A DNA stretch of 64,000 bases from Desulfosporosinus sp. (lineage in GTDB: Bacteria > Bacillota > Desulfitobacteriia > Desulfitobacteriales > Desulfitobacteriaceae): positions 38,257 to 102,256 of the forward strand of contig JARLHV010000008.1 in NCBI GenBank assembly GCA_031292055.1, in the 5' to 3' direction. How positions within the stretch are numbered: the stretch's first letter is position 1; every line of letters starts with the position of its first letter. The position numbers and the translations under genes were made by a program. This document shows, one piece after another, positions 9,417-18,075 of the stretch. Under the pieces are notes generated by a model. The model ran no database searches. It had not been told where the DNA came from and worked only from the letters and a program-made list of their open reading frames with translations.

Positions 9417-10775
9417 ATGAAGTACATAAGACAGACCAGAATGCTGAGGCTTTATAAAGCACTGGCGTTTCTTTTTTTGACAATGTTCATGGGAGGATGT
9501 ACCCCTGCAAACACTTCAGAACCTCATAACTTTTTCACTCCAACAGCTGAGGATCGAGGCGGCGGTGCTACAAATGGAGTTATAGCGCAGGGAACAAAAG
9601 TCGACGATTTAGATTTAAGTGGCAGCTCGGTCCCGGAAGCACGTCTGAAAATCGAGAAATGGGCTAAAGACAAACTGGAAGAAACTCGTGTACTGTTGTA
9701 CAATGAAACCGAGATTCCGATCACATTAAAAGACATAGGGGTCGATTTGAATACGCAAAAGACAATAGAAGGGATCCAACGCACTCCCAGAACGGCTCTG
9801 CCGAGTGTCCTTAACGTCGATTCCGCTAAAGCACATCAGGCGCTTCAGGAGAAACTGCAGAAATTCAATCGACCAGCCAAGGACGCCTCTTATAAGATCG
9901 AGAACGACAAGGTTGTCATCACTCCAGCCGAGAGTGGACGGGCAGTTGTTATAGATCGGCTGATTAGCAATATCCAAAAGCTTTCCCTGGGTAAGGTGCC
10001 AGTGCGAATAAGCATTCCGGTAGTTGAGGTGCCTGCTTCGGTCACCACAGAGGCTATGCAAAGCCTGGCTTTTGATACTGTGATCGGAGAGTTTACGACG
10101 AAGTTTGCAGTTCAGGAGAAAAATCGTGCTGAGAATTTGACTGCTGCTGCTAAAGCCTTGGATCGTAAAGTTATACGTCCGGGGGAGACATTTTCCTTTA
10201 ACGATACTGTTGGTCCTCGCGAGCCAGAGACAGGGTACAAAGAGGCCTACGTGATTGTCAACGGCGAGTATGTACAAGGAACCGGAGGGGGAGTATGTCA
10301 GGTTTCATCGACCCTCTATAATGCCGTGCTCCTGAGCAATTTAGACGTTGTGGAGCGGATGCCCCATGCCATAGCTGTAGGTTATGTTCCGGCTGGTCAA
10401 GATGCCACCGTCAATTATCCCAGTATTGACTTTAAATTTAAAAATAACACCGCCGCGTTGGTCTATGTAAGAACAGACGTTAAACCAGGAGTTCTGACGT
10501 TTCAGATCTGGGGCAAGAAGACGGGGAGTTCTGTTCGTATTGAACGACAGGTGGAGAAGGAAATACCCTACAAGACGGAAAGACGGCGCGATCCCAGATT
10601 ACCTCCAGGTCGAATTGTTCAGGAACAAACGGGTTCGATGGGGATAGTTGTCAACACTTGGAAGGTTATTAAAGATAGGAGCGGAAACGAGACCAAGCAG
10701 CTTCTGGGGCGTGATTCTTATGCTCCGACGAATCGCATTCTGCGCGTTGGAGGTAGAGGCGTTTCTGGTAAGTAG
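9417..10775 (+). CDS. VanW family lipoprotein
   Basis: Lipobox-like LFLTMFMGGC; VanW core FSFNDTVGPREPETGYKEAYVIVNGEYVQGTGGGVCQVSSTLYNAVLLSNLDVVERMPHA; ATG 9417. Confidence 0.92.
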   Translation: MKYIRQTRMLRLYKALAFLFLTMFMGGCTPANTSEPHNFFTPTAEDRGGGATNGVIAQGTKVDDLDLSGSSVPEARLKIEKWAKDKLEETRVLLYNETEIPITLKDIGVDLNTQKTIEGIQRTPRTALPSVLNVDSAKAHQALQEKLQKFNRPAKDASYKIENDKVVITPAESGRAVVIDRLISNIQKLSLGKVPVRISIPVVEVPASVTTEAMQSLAFDTVIGEFTTKFAVQEKNRAENLTAAAKALDRKVIRPGETFSFNDTVGPREPETGYKEAYVIVNGEYVQGTGGGVCQVSSTLYNAVLLSNLDVVERMPHAIAVGYVPAGQDATVNYPSIDFKFKNNTAALVYVRTDVKPGVLTFQIWGKKTGSSVRIERQVEKEIPYKTERRRDPRLPPGRIVQEQTGSMGIVVNTWKVIKDRSGNETKQLLGRDSYAPTNRILRVGGRGVSGK

Positions 10776-10806
10776 GTAGAAAGAAAGAGAGCGAGTGTGT
10801 GGGAAT

Positions 10807-11868
10807 ATGTCCCCATGGATAAAAAAGCTGGGGGAGAGTTTTAAGGGTTTTAAGAGTTTTAAGGGTTTTAGAAGTTTGAGGGGGGGTATTCTTCTTGTTC
10901 TCTTAGTCGGGAGCTTAGGATTGTTCACCTGGTGGACTTGGGCGACAAAGCCTTACTCTTCTACAGGTAATAGTGAGACTATCACGATTACTCAGGGAAC
11001 GACGCTAGATCAACTGGCTGAAGAATTAGAGCAGGACCATCTTATCCGCAGTGCTTGGGTGTTCAGACTCTTAGCTCGTTTACGGCAGGTCAATCTCAAG
11101 CTTTATGCTGGAGATTACAAATTAGTGCCTATGATGCCCCCGGATGAAATAATCAGCGAGTTGCTTAAAAGCCCAAATCTCGCAGATAGCAATCACGTGA
11201 CCATCCCCGAGGGGTACACCACAGAACAAATCATTGCCCTTCTCGTCCAAAAAGGGATCGGTAGCAAAGCGGAATTTACGAAAGTTATTACAGATGATAC
11301 CTTCTCTTACTCATTCTTGAAGGATGCTCCCAAAGGGACCCATCGCTTAGAAGGGTATTTGTTTCCAAATACCTATTATATTGATGCGAAAACAAGTCCC
11401 CATGCAGTGATTGATTTGTTACTCCAACAGTTTGCCAAAGAACTTACGCCGGAGGTGCAGAAACAACTTATTACTAAGAAACTTTCCGTTTCGCAGTGGG
11501 TTACCATAGGCTCTCTGGTGGAAAAAGAGGCAGTGAAAGCATCGGATCGCCCCTTGATTGCTTCAGTAATCATGAATCGATTAAAGATTAACCAAAAACT
11601 ACAGATCGATGCCACAATTCAGTTTTTGTTCGCCACTCCCAAGCCGAAACTTTATGATAGCGATCTTAAGATTCCTTCACCGTATAATACCTATCTCCAC
11701 TACGGATTACCGCTGGGGCCGATTGCTAATCCTGGAGATGCCTCCCTGCAAGCGGCCTTGTATCCGGCTAAAACAGACTTTTATTACTATGTGGCTAAGA
11801 AAGACGGCTATCATGTGTTTGCCAAGACGTATGCCGAACACTTGAAAAACGTAAAACTCTATCAGTGA
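10807..11868 (+). CDS. mltG: Endolytic transglycosylase MltG (YceG-like)
   Basis: IPEGYTTEQI, RLEGYLFPNTYYI, GSLVEKEAVKASDRPLIASVIMNRLKINQKLQIDATIQF, SPYNTYLHYGLPLGPIANPGDASLQAAL. Confidence 0.95.
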   Translation: MSPWIKKLGESFKGFKSFKGFRSLRGGILLVLLVGSLGLFTWWTWATKPYSSTGNSETITITQGTTLDQLAEELEQDHLIRSAWVFRLLARLRQVNLKLYAGDYKLVPMMPPDEIISELLKSPNLADSNHVTIPEGYTTEQIIALLVQKGIGSKAEFTKVITDDTFSYSFLKDAPKGTHRLEGYLFPNTYYIDAKTSPHAVIDLLLQQFAKELTPEVQKQLITKKLSVSQWVTIGSLVEKEAVKASDRPLIASVIMNRLKINQKLQIDATIQFLFATPKPKLYDSDLKIPSPYNTYLHYGLPLGPIANPGDASLQAALYPAKTDFYYYVAKKDGYHVFAKTYAEHLKNVKLYQ

Positions 11869-11913
11869 GGATGGGGGAGCGGAATGGTTAGTGCACGTTG
11901 CGCAAACTGGAAA

Positions 11914-13092
11914 TTATTCGGATTTTTTGGACATGACGTAGATTTGTTCGACATCTTTGTCTCCGCGGCCGGATAGGTTGACGATGATTATTTGGTCTGG
12001 GCTCATAGTAGGGGCGAGCTTCATGGCATAGGCGACAGCGTGTGCGCTTTCGAGTGCCGGGATGATACCTTCAGTCCGGGAAAGGCGATGGAACGCTTGG
12101 AGGGATTCATCGTCTGTGATGGCCACATACTCGGCCCGACCGATGTCTTTTAGGTAACTGTGTTCAGGTCCGACACCGGGATAGTCCAGACCGGCGGAAA
12201 TGGAATGGGTGGCAAGAGGTTCCCCTTTTTCGTCGGCCATGACGTAACATTTAAAGCCGTGCACGATTCCGGGCGCTCCGGCTGTAAGGGGAGCGGCGTG
12301 TTTCCCGGTTTCTATACCCAAACCGGCTGGTTCAACGCCAATAAGTCTAACGGTCGAGTCGGGAATAAAGTTGGCAAACATGCCGATGGCGTTACTTCCG
12401 CCGCCGACACAAGCCATAACTACATCCGGAAGTTTTCCTTCAGCTTCCAGTATTTGTTGGCGGGCTTCGCGTGAGATAATCGACTGGAAGTGTTTGACGA
12501 GTGTGGGGAAGGGATGCGGGCCAACGGCAGACCCCAGCATGTAAAAGGTGGATTCGTAGTTAACAGCGAAGTCCATCAAGGCAGCATCCACGGCATCTTT
12601 CAGTGTGCGCGATCCGGCTGTGACAGAGATCACTTTGGCTCCTAAGAGTTCCATGCGGAAGACATTGAGAGATTGGCGTCGGGTGTCTTCTTCTCCCATG
12701 TAAATAACACATTCCATGTCAAAGAGGGCACAAGCCGTTGCTGTGGCTACGCCGTGTTGTCCGGCTCCGGTTTCGGCGATCACCCGCTTAACTCCCATAC
12801 GTTTGGCAAGTAAAGCTTGGCCAAGGACATTGTTGATCTTATGAGCACCGGTATGATTTAAATCTTCACGTTTAAGGTAGATCTTCGCGCCGCCCAATTG
12901 TTTAGAGAGTTTTTCAGCATAGTAGAGAGGGTTGGGGCGACCAACATACTGACGGAGATAATAGTCAAGTTCCTCATTGAACGCAGGCTCGTCCTTATAC
13001 GTTTCGAAGGCAGCATCTAATTGATCCAGTGCATTTTGCAATTGAGGTGGGACAAAACTTCCGCCATACTCACCAAAATAACCTTTTTTCAT
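11914..13092 (-). CDS. trpB: Tryptophan synthase beta chain
   Basis: [18 protein letters not shown]...[38 protein letters not shown]...[18 protein letters not shown]...[10 protein letters not shown]. Confidence 0.98.
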   Translation of the reverse strand: MKKGYFGEYGGSFVPPQLQNALDQLDAAFETYKDEPAFNEELDYYLRQYVGRPNPLYYAEKLSKQLGGAKIYLKREDLNHTGAHKINNVLGQALLAKRMGVKRVIAETGAGQHGVATATACALFDMECVIYMGEEDTRRQSLNVFRMELLGAKVISVTAGSRTLKDAVDAALMDFAVNYESTFYMLGSAVGPHPFPTLVKHFQSIISREARQQILEAEGKLPDVVMACVGGGSNAIGMFANFIPDSTVRLIGVEPAGLGIETGKHAAPLTAGAPGIVHGFKCYVMADEKGEPLATHSISAGLDYPGVGPEHSYLKDIGRAEYVAITDDESLQAFHRLSRTEGIIPALESAHAVAYAMKLAPTMSPDQIIIVNLSGRGDKDVEQIYVMSKKSE

Positions 13093-13113
13093 AACAAAAT
13101 CCCTCCATCTCAT

Positions 13114-13465
13114 AGTATTGAAAAATAAAAAAAACCTTCCATCCTTTAAAGGACGGAAAGTTAATTTCCATTATGCCACCTTTGCGCAGGGATCTACAGA
13201 GTAGATGCCCATACTTTAAGCTTAGATACGAAGTAGCATGCGATTCTCGTGCATAATTAAGCAGATGCGGAGAGTCGGCCTCTCGATATCCGTGTTTCAG
13301 TAACGGGAAACCCCCGGTAGCACCTACTGACGCTGGGCGTGTTCGGATTACGACTCTGAGATCCATTCGGTCAACGGGAAGTGTATCAGACTTTCACCTG
13401 CTCTGACTCGCTTAAACATTCCGCAAAGACGTACTAATTCTCATCATTGTCTTGCAGTTTAATTT
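13114..13465 (-). promoter_or_regulatory. trpB leader: T-box leader, tryptophan type, upstream of trpB
   Basis: On the minus strand, GCGCAAAGGTGGCATAATGG (T-box-like; TGGC would pair with GCCA of tRNA-Trp) followed by the terminator AACTTTCCGTCCTTT-AAAGGATGGAAGGTTTTTTTT. Candidate specifier TGG in GAATGGATC (complement of 13363-13365). Confidence 0.75.
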
Positions 13466-13470
13466 TCTGT

Positions 13471-13499
13471 ATTGTAATATAGCAGAGGCTAGACGTCAA
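13471..13499 (-). promoter_or_regulatory. Promoter of the trpB T-box leader
   Basis: Minus strand TTGACG (13494-13499), 17-nt spacer, TACAAT (13471-13476). Confidence 0.55.
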
Positions 13500-13545
13500 G
13501 GGGTGTTGCCTAAAAGATTTCTCAGCAGTTAACTTTAAAATGGGG

Positions 13546-13574
13546 TTGAATTCAATCAGTGCTGAAAGTATAAT
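13546..13574 (+). promoter_or_regulatory. Promoter of the MNT/HEPN cassette
   Basis: TTGAAT (13546-13551), 17-nt spacer, TATAAT (13569-13574), upstream of the ATG at 13611. Confidence 0.6.
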
Positions 13575-13610
13575 AATAACAAAAATTGCCATAAGAAAGG
13601 GCGCTTGGAG

Positions 13611-13913
13611 ATGTCGGGCCAAATTTATTCAATTGAAGAAATAAGAGATATCGTCCGTGATGTAGCCCAACAGTATGGGGTTGAACGGGTGTGGCTTTTT
13701 GGCTCTTATGCAAGGGGAGAGGCAAGGCCGGATAGTGATATTGACCTGCGTATTGATAAAGGGCGGATAAGGGGGCTTTTTCAGCTTTCAGGTTTTCATT
13801 TAGATATTGAGGAAAAACTCAATACTCGTGTGGATGTTCTTACAACTGAAAGTCTCAACGAACAGTTCTTGAAACGGATTAGCGGGGAGGAAATTGTACT
13901 CTATGGACAGTAA
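13611..13913 (+). CDS. MNT-type minimal nucleotidyltransferase (MntA-like antitoxin)
   Basis: GSYARGEARPDSDIDL = GSx10DxD nucleotidyltransferase motif. Confidence 0.9.
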   Translation: MSGQIYSIEEIRDIVRDVAQQYGVERVWLFGSYARGEARPDSDIDLRIDKGRIRGLFQLSGFHLDIEEKLNTRVDVLTTESLNEQFLKRISGEEIVLYGQ

Positions 13914-14304
13914 TGAAAGAAACGCCGATATTTTGGAGCATATCATCAAATATTGTAACGAGATTTTCCATACACAGGAGTACTTTGGTAATTCTTTCGA
14001 AGTTTTCAAGACTAATTCCATTTACAGAAATGCGGTTGCTTTGTGTATTCTTCAAATCGGAGAGTTGTCAGGTCACTTGACAGATAGCTTTAAAGAAATT
14101 TATAGCGGAGTACCATGGAGAAATATTAAGGGCATGAGGAATATTATGGCCCATAACTATGGAGATATTACCATTCCAACCGTATGGGAAGCTATTAATG
14201 ATGATGTGCCGGAGTTGTGTGATTACTGTAACATCATTTTGGAAAAGTATCGTGTTCTTGAGGAACCAGCAGTAGAAGTGGACACAGAGGATCAAGAGAA
14301 ATAG
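13903..14304 (+). CDS. HepT-like ribonuclease toxin (DUF86/HEPN)
   Basis: RNIMAHNY = RX4HXY motif of HepT; ALCILQIGELSGHLTDSFKEIYSGVPWRNIKGMRN; overlaps the MNT gene. Confidence 0.88.
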   Translation: MDSNERNADILEHIIKYCNEIFHTQEYFGNSFEVFKTNSIYRNAVALCILQIGELSGHLTDSFKEIYSGVPWRNIKGMRNIMAHNYGDITIPTVWEAINDDVPELCDYCNIILEKYRVLEEPAVEVDTEDQEK

Positions 14305-14324
14305 TGACTTAGGGAGCAAAGGAA

Positions 14325-14759
14325 GTGCTAAGTATGTGTTGTCCCTATGACGCCGCAATAGAATCTATAAACGAATGGTTTGTTATGGCTCAAAAGGATC
14401 TCAGGAGCGCGAAAATCTTATTTGAGTATGATGCGGATAACGAAATTGTATGTTTTCATTGCCAACAGACGTTAGAAAAATATCTGAAGGGTTATCTTAT
14501 AGCTATGACAGGAGAACTACAAGAAGGGCATAATCTTTTAAAACTATGCAAAAGGGCAATGCTACATGACCTGAAATTTAACGTATTTCTGAAAGATATG
14601 GCCTTCGTTAATGTGTTTTATATTGAGACTCGATACCCGGCGATTGATCCTCTCCTTGTGAGTAAAGAAGATACTGAGGAATGTTTCAGGATAGTTGATG
14701 GGGTTTTGACAAGAATAAATGAACTTCTGGGTAGTAGTATCGCTACCAAGAAAGTATGA
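14325..14759 (+). CDS. HEPN domain protein
   Basis: INEWFVMAQKDLRSAKILFEYDADNEIVCFHCQQTLEKYLKGYLIAMTGE...HNLLKLCKRA, HEPN (PF05168-like). Confidence 0.85.
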   Translation: MLSMCCPYDAAIESINEWFVMAQKDLRSAKILFEYDADNEIVCFHCQQTLEKYLKGYLIAMTGELQEGHNLLKLCKRAMLHDLKFNVFLKDMAFVNVFYIETRYPAIDPLLVSKEDTEECFRIVDGVLTRINELLGSSIATKKV

Positions 14760-14781
14760 AGTAAAAGTTAGGGGACGTTTC

Positions 14782-16053
14782 ATGAGAAAACCGGAGTTAT
14801 TGGCTCCTGCGGGAGATTGGGAAAAGTTAACGTATGCGCTGGCTTATGGAGCGGATGCGATTTATATAGGTGGTCAGGCTTTTGGACTGCGGGCTTATGC
14901 GGGGAATTTTAGCTTTGAGGAAATGGAGAAGGCAGTGGCCTGGACCCATGGGTTGGGTAAGAAGATTTATGTGACGGTGAATATTTTTGCTCATGAAGCG
15001 GATTTTGAGGAACTCCCGACGTATCTGAAGCAGTTAGAAAGGTTAGGCGTGGATGGGGTAATCGTTTCTGATCCAGGAATCATTGCGCTGGCTCAGCAAG
15101 TTGCACCTCGTCTGTCTCTACACTTAAGCACCCAAGCAAATAATACGAATTCATATTCAGTTCGCTTTTGGTTAAAGCAGGGGATTGAACGAGTCGTCCT
15201 GGCGCGGGAGCTGACACTGGAGGAACTGAGGGCGGTGCGTGCTAAAGTGGAGGGCGGGCTGGAGATCTTTATCCACGGAGCGATGTGCATGTCCTATTCC
15301 GGGCGGTGTTTATTGAGTAACTATTTGACCGGGCGGGATGCCAACCGGGGCGAATGCACTCAGCCTTGTCGATGGGGATATGCTCTTGTTGAGGAAAAAC
15401 GACCAGGAGAAGTTTTTCCGATTGAGGAAGATGAACGTGGGACTTATGTCTTTAACTCGCACGATTTATGCCTTTTGCCTCATCTGCCCTTATTAAAGCC
15501 GATCACTATTGACAGTTTTAAGATCGAAGGGCGGATGAAAAGCGTTCAATATGTCGCTAGTACGGTCAAGGTTTATCGGGAGGCGATTGATACACTCTGG
15601 GACGAAGGGGAGAAAGCCTACCAGATTAAGCTTCCGCAGTGGCTCGAGGAGATGGATAAAGTCAGTCACCGGGATTATTCGGCAGGATTTCTGTTTGGTA
15701 AACCGGGGGCCGCGTCGCATAACTTAGAGTCCTCTCATTATGTGCGCGACTATGATTTTGTCGGTGTGTGTTTAACTAAGGATGAAATTGCAACGTTAGC
15801 AGGGCCTGCTGATGAACATACCGTCTGGATTGAGCAGCGCAACCACTTTCGCTGCGGAGAGGTTTTGGAAGTCTTGACTCCGCAGGGATCAGTTTGGTCG
15901 TTTGAGGTTACAGAAATGTGGGATGTTGCAGGAAAGAGTTTAGAAGTGGCTCGCCATGCTCAGCAAACAATTAGGCTGAAGGTTCCCCAGCAACTCTTGC
16001 CCTATAGCATATTGAGGCGGGCTAAAAATGAAATTAAGCAAGGTAAGGAGTAA
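14782..16053 (+). CDS. Peptidase U32 family protein (YrrO/RlhA-like)
   Basis: MRKPELLAPAGDWEKLTYALAYGADAIYIGGQAFGLRA...EIFIHGAMCMSYSGRCLLSNYLTGRDANRGECTQPCRW. Confidence 0.95.
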   Translation: MRKPELLAPAGDWEKLTYALAYGADAIYIGGQAFGLRAYAGNFSFEEMEKAVAWTHGLGKKIYVTVNIFAHEADFEELPTYLKQLERLGVDGVIVSDPGIIALAQQVAPRLSLHLSTQANNTNSYSVRFWLKQGIERVVLARELTLEELRAVRAKVEGGLEIFIHGAMCMSYSGRCLLSNYLTGRDANRGECTQPCRWGYALVEEKRPGEVFPIEEDERGTYVFNSHDLCLLPHLPLLKPITIDSFKIEGRMKSVQYVASTVKVYREAIDTLWDEGEKAYQIKLPQWLEEMDKVSHRDYSAGFLFGKPGAASHNLESSHYVRDYDFVGVCLTKDEIATLAGPADEHTVWIEQRNHFRCGEVLEVLTPQGSVWSFEVTEMWDVAGKSLEVARHAQQTIRLKVPQQLLPYSILRRAKNEIKQGKE

Positions 16054-16058
16054 AGCGG

Positions 16059-16343
16059 ATGAATTCCAGGGTTGTAGAACTAAATTCTAAAGCTGAGAGT
16101 TTAAATGGGCAGGAATCCTTCGCGAACTCTCAGTTTTCGGATGTTGATGTTATTGTTAAAGCGCGTTTAGAACGGGTGGAAATGCAAATGTTAGATAAAC
16201 TCGTCGAGGGTTTAGGTCATCTTGGCATTGTCACCACGACGAACAAAGCCTTAGGAGAAGTGATGATTCTATCGACTAAGGACTGCTGGCCCGATTTAAA
16301 GAAGGCCCTTGAGAAGATGCCGTTTGCCCTTGAATTTATCTGA
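16059..16343 (+). CDS. DUF4911-like small protein, copy 1
   Basis: SDVDVIVKARLERVEMQMLDKLVEGLGHLGIVTTTNKALGEVMILSTKDCWPDLKKALEKMPFALEFI; strong paralogy to 16586-16840. Confidence 0.65.
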   Translation: MNSRVVELNSKAESLNGQESFANSQFSDVDVIVKARLERVEMQMLDKLVEGLGHLGIVTTTNKALGEVMILSTKDCWPDLKKALEKMPFALEFI

Positions 16344-16376
16344 TTTTCTCAACCTCTTGGAAGGTTGAGAAAATCA
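16341..16376. terminator. Perfect 15-bp hairpin after DUF4911 copy 1
   Basis: TGATTTTCTCAACCT-CTTGGA-AGGTTGAGAAAATCA. No T-rich tail, so the terminator role is tentative. Confidence 0.45.
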
Positions 16377-16585
16377 GGTTATGAACACAATGCTGAAAGT
16401 GCTGGGCATAGGGACAGATCTTATCATTGATTTAAAGCCAGTATTCGAAGGTATTGATTAATGAGATGCAATAAGTTGGAAAATACAAAACAACTATAAT
16501 CTGGTGAGAAAATAGTTAAACGTAAAGGAGGTCGGCGATTCTTCCCCTGGCCTGAAGGCCTAGAGGATGAATCGCCAAACGCATT

Positions 16586-16840
16586 ATGAATTTTCCGGAA
16601 GTACAAAACGACCCTTCAGTGCCCACTAAGTATGCAGATGCTGACCTAATCATCAAAGCCCGCCTGGATCGTTCGGAAATCCAAATGCTCTGCAAACTTG
16701 TCGAGGGTTTAGGGCATCTGGGTGTTGTGACAACGACGAACAAAGAATTTGGCGAAGTGAAGATTCAAACAACCAAGTATTGTTGGTCTGAGTTGAAGGT
16801 GGCCATTGAAAAGATGCCCTTTGAGATGGAATTTATTTGA
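16586..16840 (+). CDS. DUF4911-like small protein, copy 2
   Basis: ADLIIKARLDRSEIQMLCKLVEGLGHLGVVTTTNKEFGEVKIQTTKYCWSELKVAIEKMPFEMEFI; paralogous to copy 1. Confidence 0.65.
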   Translation: MNFPEVQNDPSVPTKYADADLIIKARLDRSEIQMLCKLVEGLGHLGVVTTTNKEFGEVKIQTTKYCWSELKVAIEKMPFEMEFI

Positions 16841-16858
16841 TTCCTGAATATCTCTAAG

Positions 16859-18067
16859 TCACTTGCGCACCATTAATTTCTTAATTGCCCGGTCCAGACC
16901 CTCTAACGTTAATTCATACATTGGAAAAATGTCCCGCACCATTTTTAGGGTTTGATAACCGTGAACTCGTTCCCAATACCCTTCTGGAATAGGATTGAGC
17001 CAGACATTATACGGAAACTTCTTAGCCAAACGTCCCAACCAGGTAATGCCCGGCTCTGCGTTCCCTAAATCCCAAAAGATGTTGCCATCGCTCATCATAA
17101 GTTCGCTGGGTGCCATGGCTGCATCGCCGATGATAATGATTTTGTAATCTGAATTAAGTGAACGCAAAATATCCTCGGTTTTAACAGCTTTGCGAGGATT
17201 ACAAGAGGCAGTTGAGTAAAGCAGATCATAGATACAGTTATGGAAATAAAAGAACTGCAGATCCTTAAAATGGGACGCTTTATGCACGGCAGCGAAAAGT
17301 TGACTGCAAATTGTAGCATAAGGAATCATCGAACCGCCCGCATCCATGAGCACAATCACCTTGACTGAATTTTTGCGCGGTCTGGTCCAGACCAGCTTTA
17401 ATTGTCCGGCATTTTTACAGGTTTCCGCAATGGTATCTTCTAAATCAAGTTGATCCTTGTTGCCCTCAAGACGGGTACTAAACTGGCGCAACCGCCGTAA
17501 AGCGACTTCAAACTGACGTACGCCTAAGGTTGCGTCACTGCGATAATCACGGTAGTTTCTCTCTGAGGCCACTTTTACCGCCGATTGACCGTGCGATTCC
17601 CCTCCGATGCGAATTCCCCCTGGATGAAAACCGGAGTGTCCAAAGGCTGAAGTTCCACCAGTTCCTATCCAATTATTGCCACCGTGATGAGGAGCATCTT
17701 GTTTGCGCAACCGTTCGGCGAGAGCTGCTTTTAAACTTTCCCAATCAGGCAAGCCTAATTTTTGCAAGAGATCGTTGCGTTCTTCCTCAGAAAACATTTT
17801 GGCGGGCAGAGGATTTGCCAGCCATTCAGAAACTTGATCCATTAATTGTTCAGGAGTTTCTATCCCTTGAAAATATTTCTGAAAGGCAAGGTCGTATTGG
17901 TCATAATGACTTTCGCTTTTAATTAAAACAGCTCGGGCAAGATAGTAAAACCCTGTTAGACTAGAGTCAGCCAGGCCGACATTGAGGGCTTCCATCAAGG
18001 TCATCCATTCTGTGAGAGAAACAGAAACACCCTCACGACGTAATTGATAAAAAAAGTTTGTATACAT
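16859..18067 (-). CDS. VWA domain (CoxE-like) protein
   Basis: VKVIVLMDAGGSMIPYATICSQLFAAVHKASHFKDLQFFYFHNCIYD; paired with a MoxR-type ATPase. Confidence 0.88.
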   Translation of the reverse strand: MYTNFFYQLRREGVSVSLTEWMTLMEALNVGLADSSLTGFYYLARAVLIKSESHYDQYDLAFQKYFQGIETPEQLMDQVSEWLANPLPAKMFSEEERNDLLQKLGLPDWESLKAALAERLRKQDAPHHGGNNWIGTGGTSAFGHSGFHPGGIRIGGESHGQSAVKVASERNYRDYRSDATLGVRQFEVALRRLRQFSTRLEGNKDQLDLEDTIAETCKNAGQLKLVWTRPRKNSVKVIVLMDAGGSMIPYATICSQLFAAVHKASHFKDLQFFYFHNCIYDLLYSTASCNPRKAVKTEDILRSLNSDYKIIIIGDAAMAPSELMMSDGNIFWDLGNAEPGITWLGRLAKKFPYNVWLNPIPEGYWERVHGYQTLKMVRDIFPMYELTLEGLDRAIKKLMVRK

Positions 18068-18075
18068 AGTTATCC

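Noticed and set aside
9726-10277. 183-aa minus-strand ORF opposite the VanW gene
   Set aside because: Antisense to a well-supported VanW CDS with no family signature.
13070-13366. 98-aa minus-strand ORF upstream of trpB
   Set aside because: Overlaps the T-box leader and terminator; better explained as structured leader RNA than as a leader peptide or protein.
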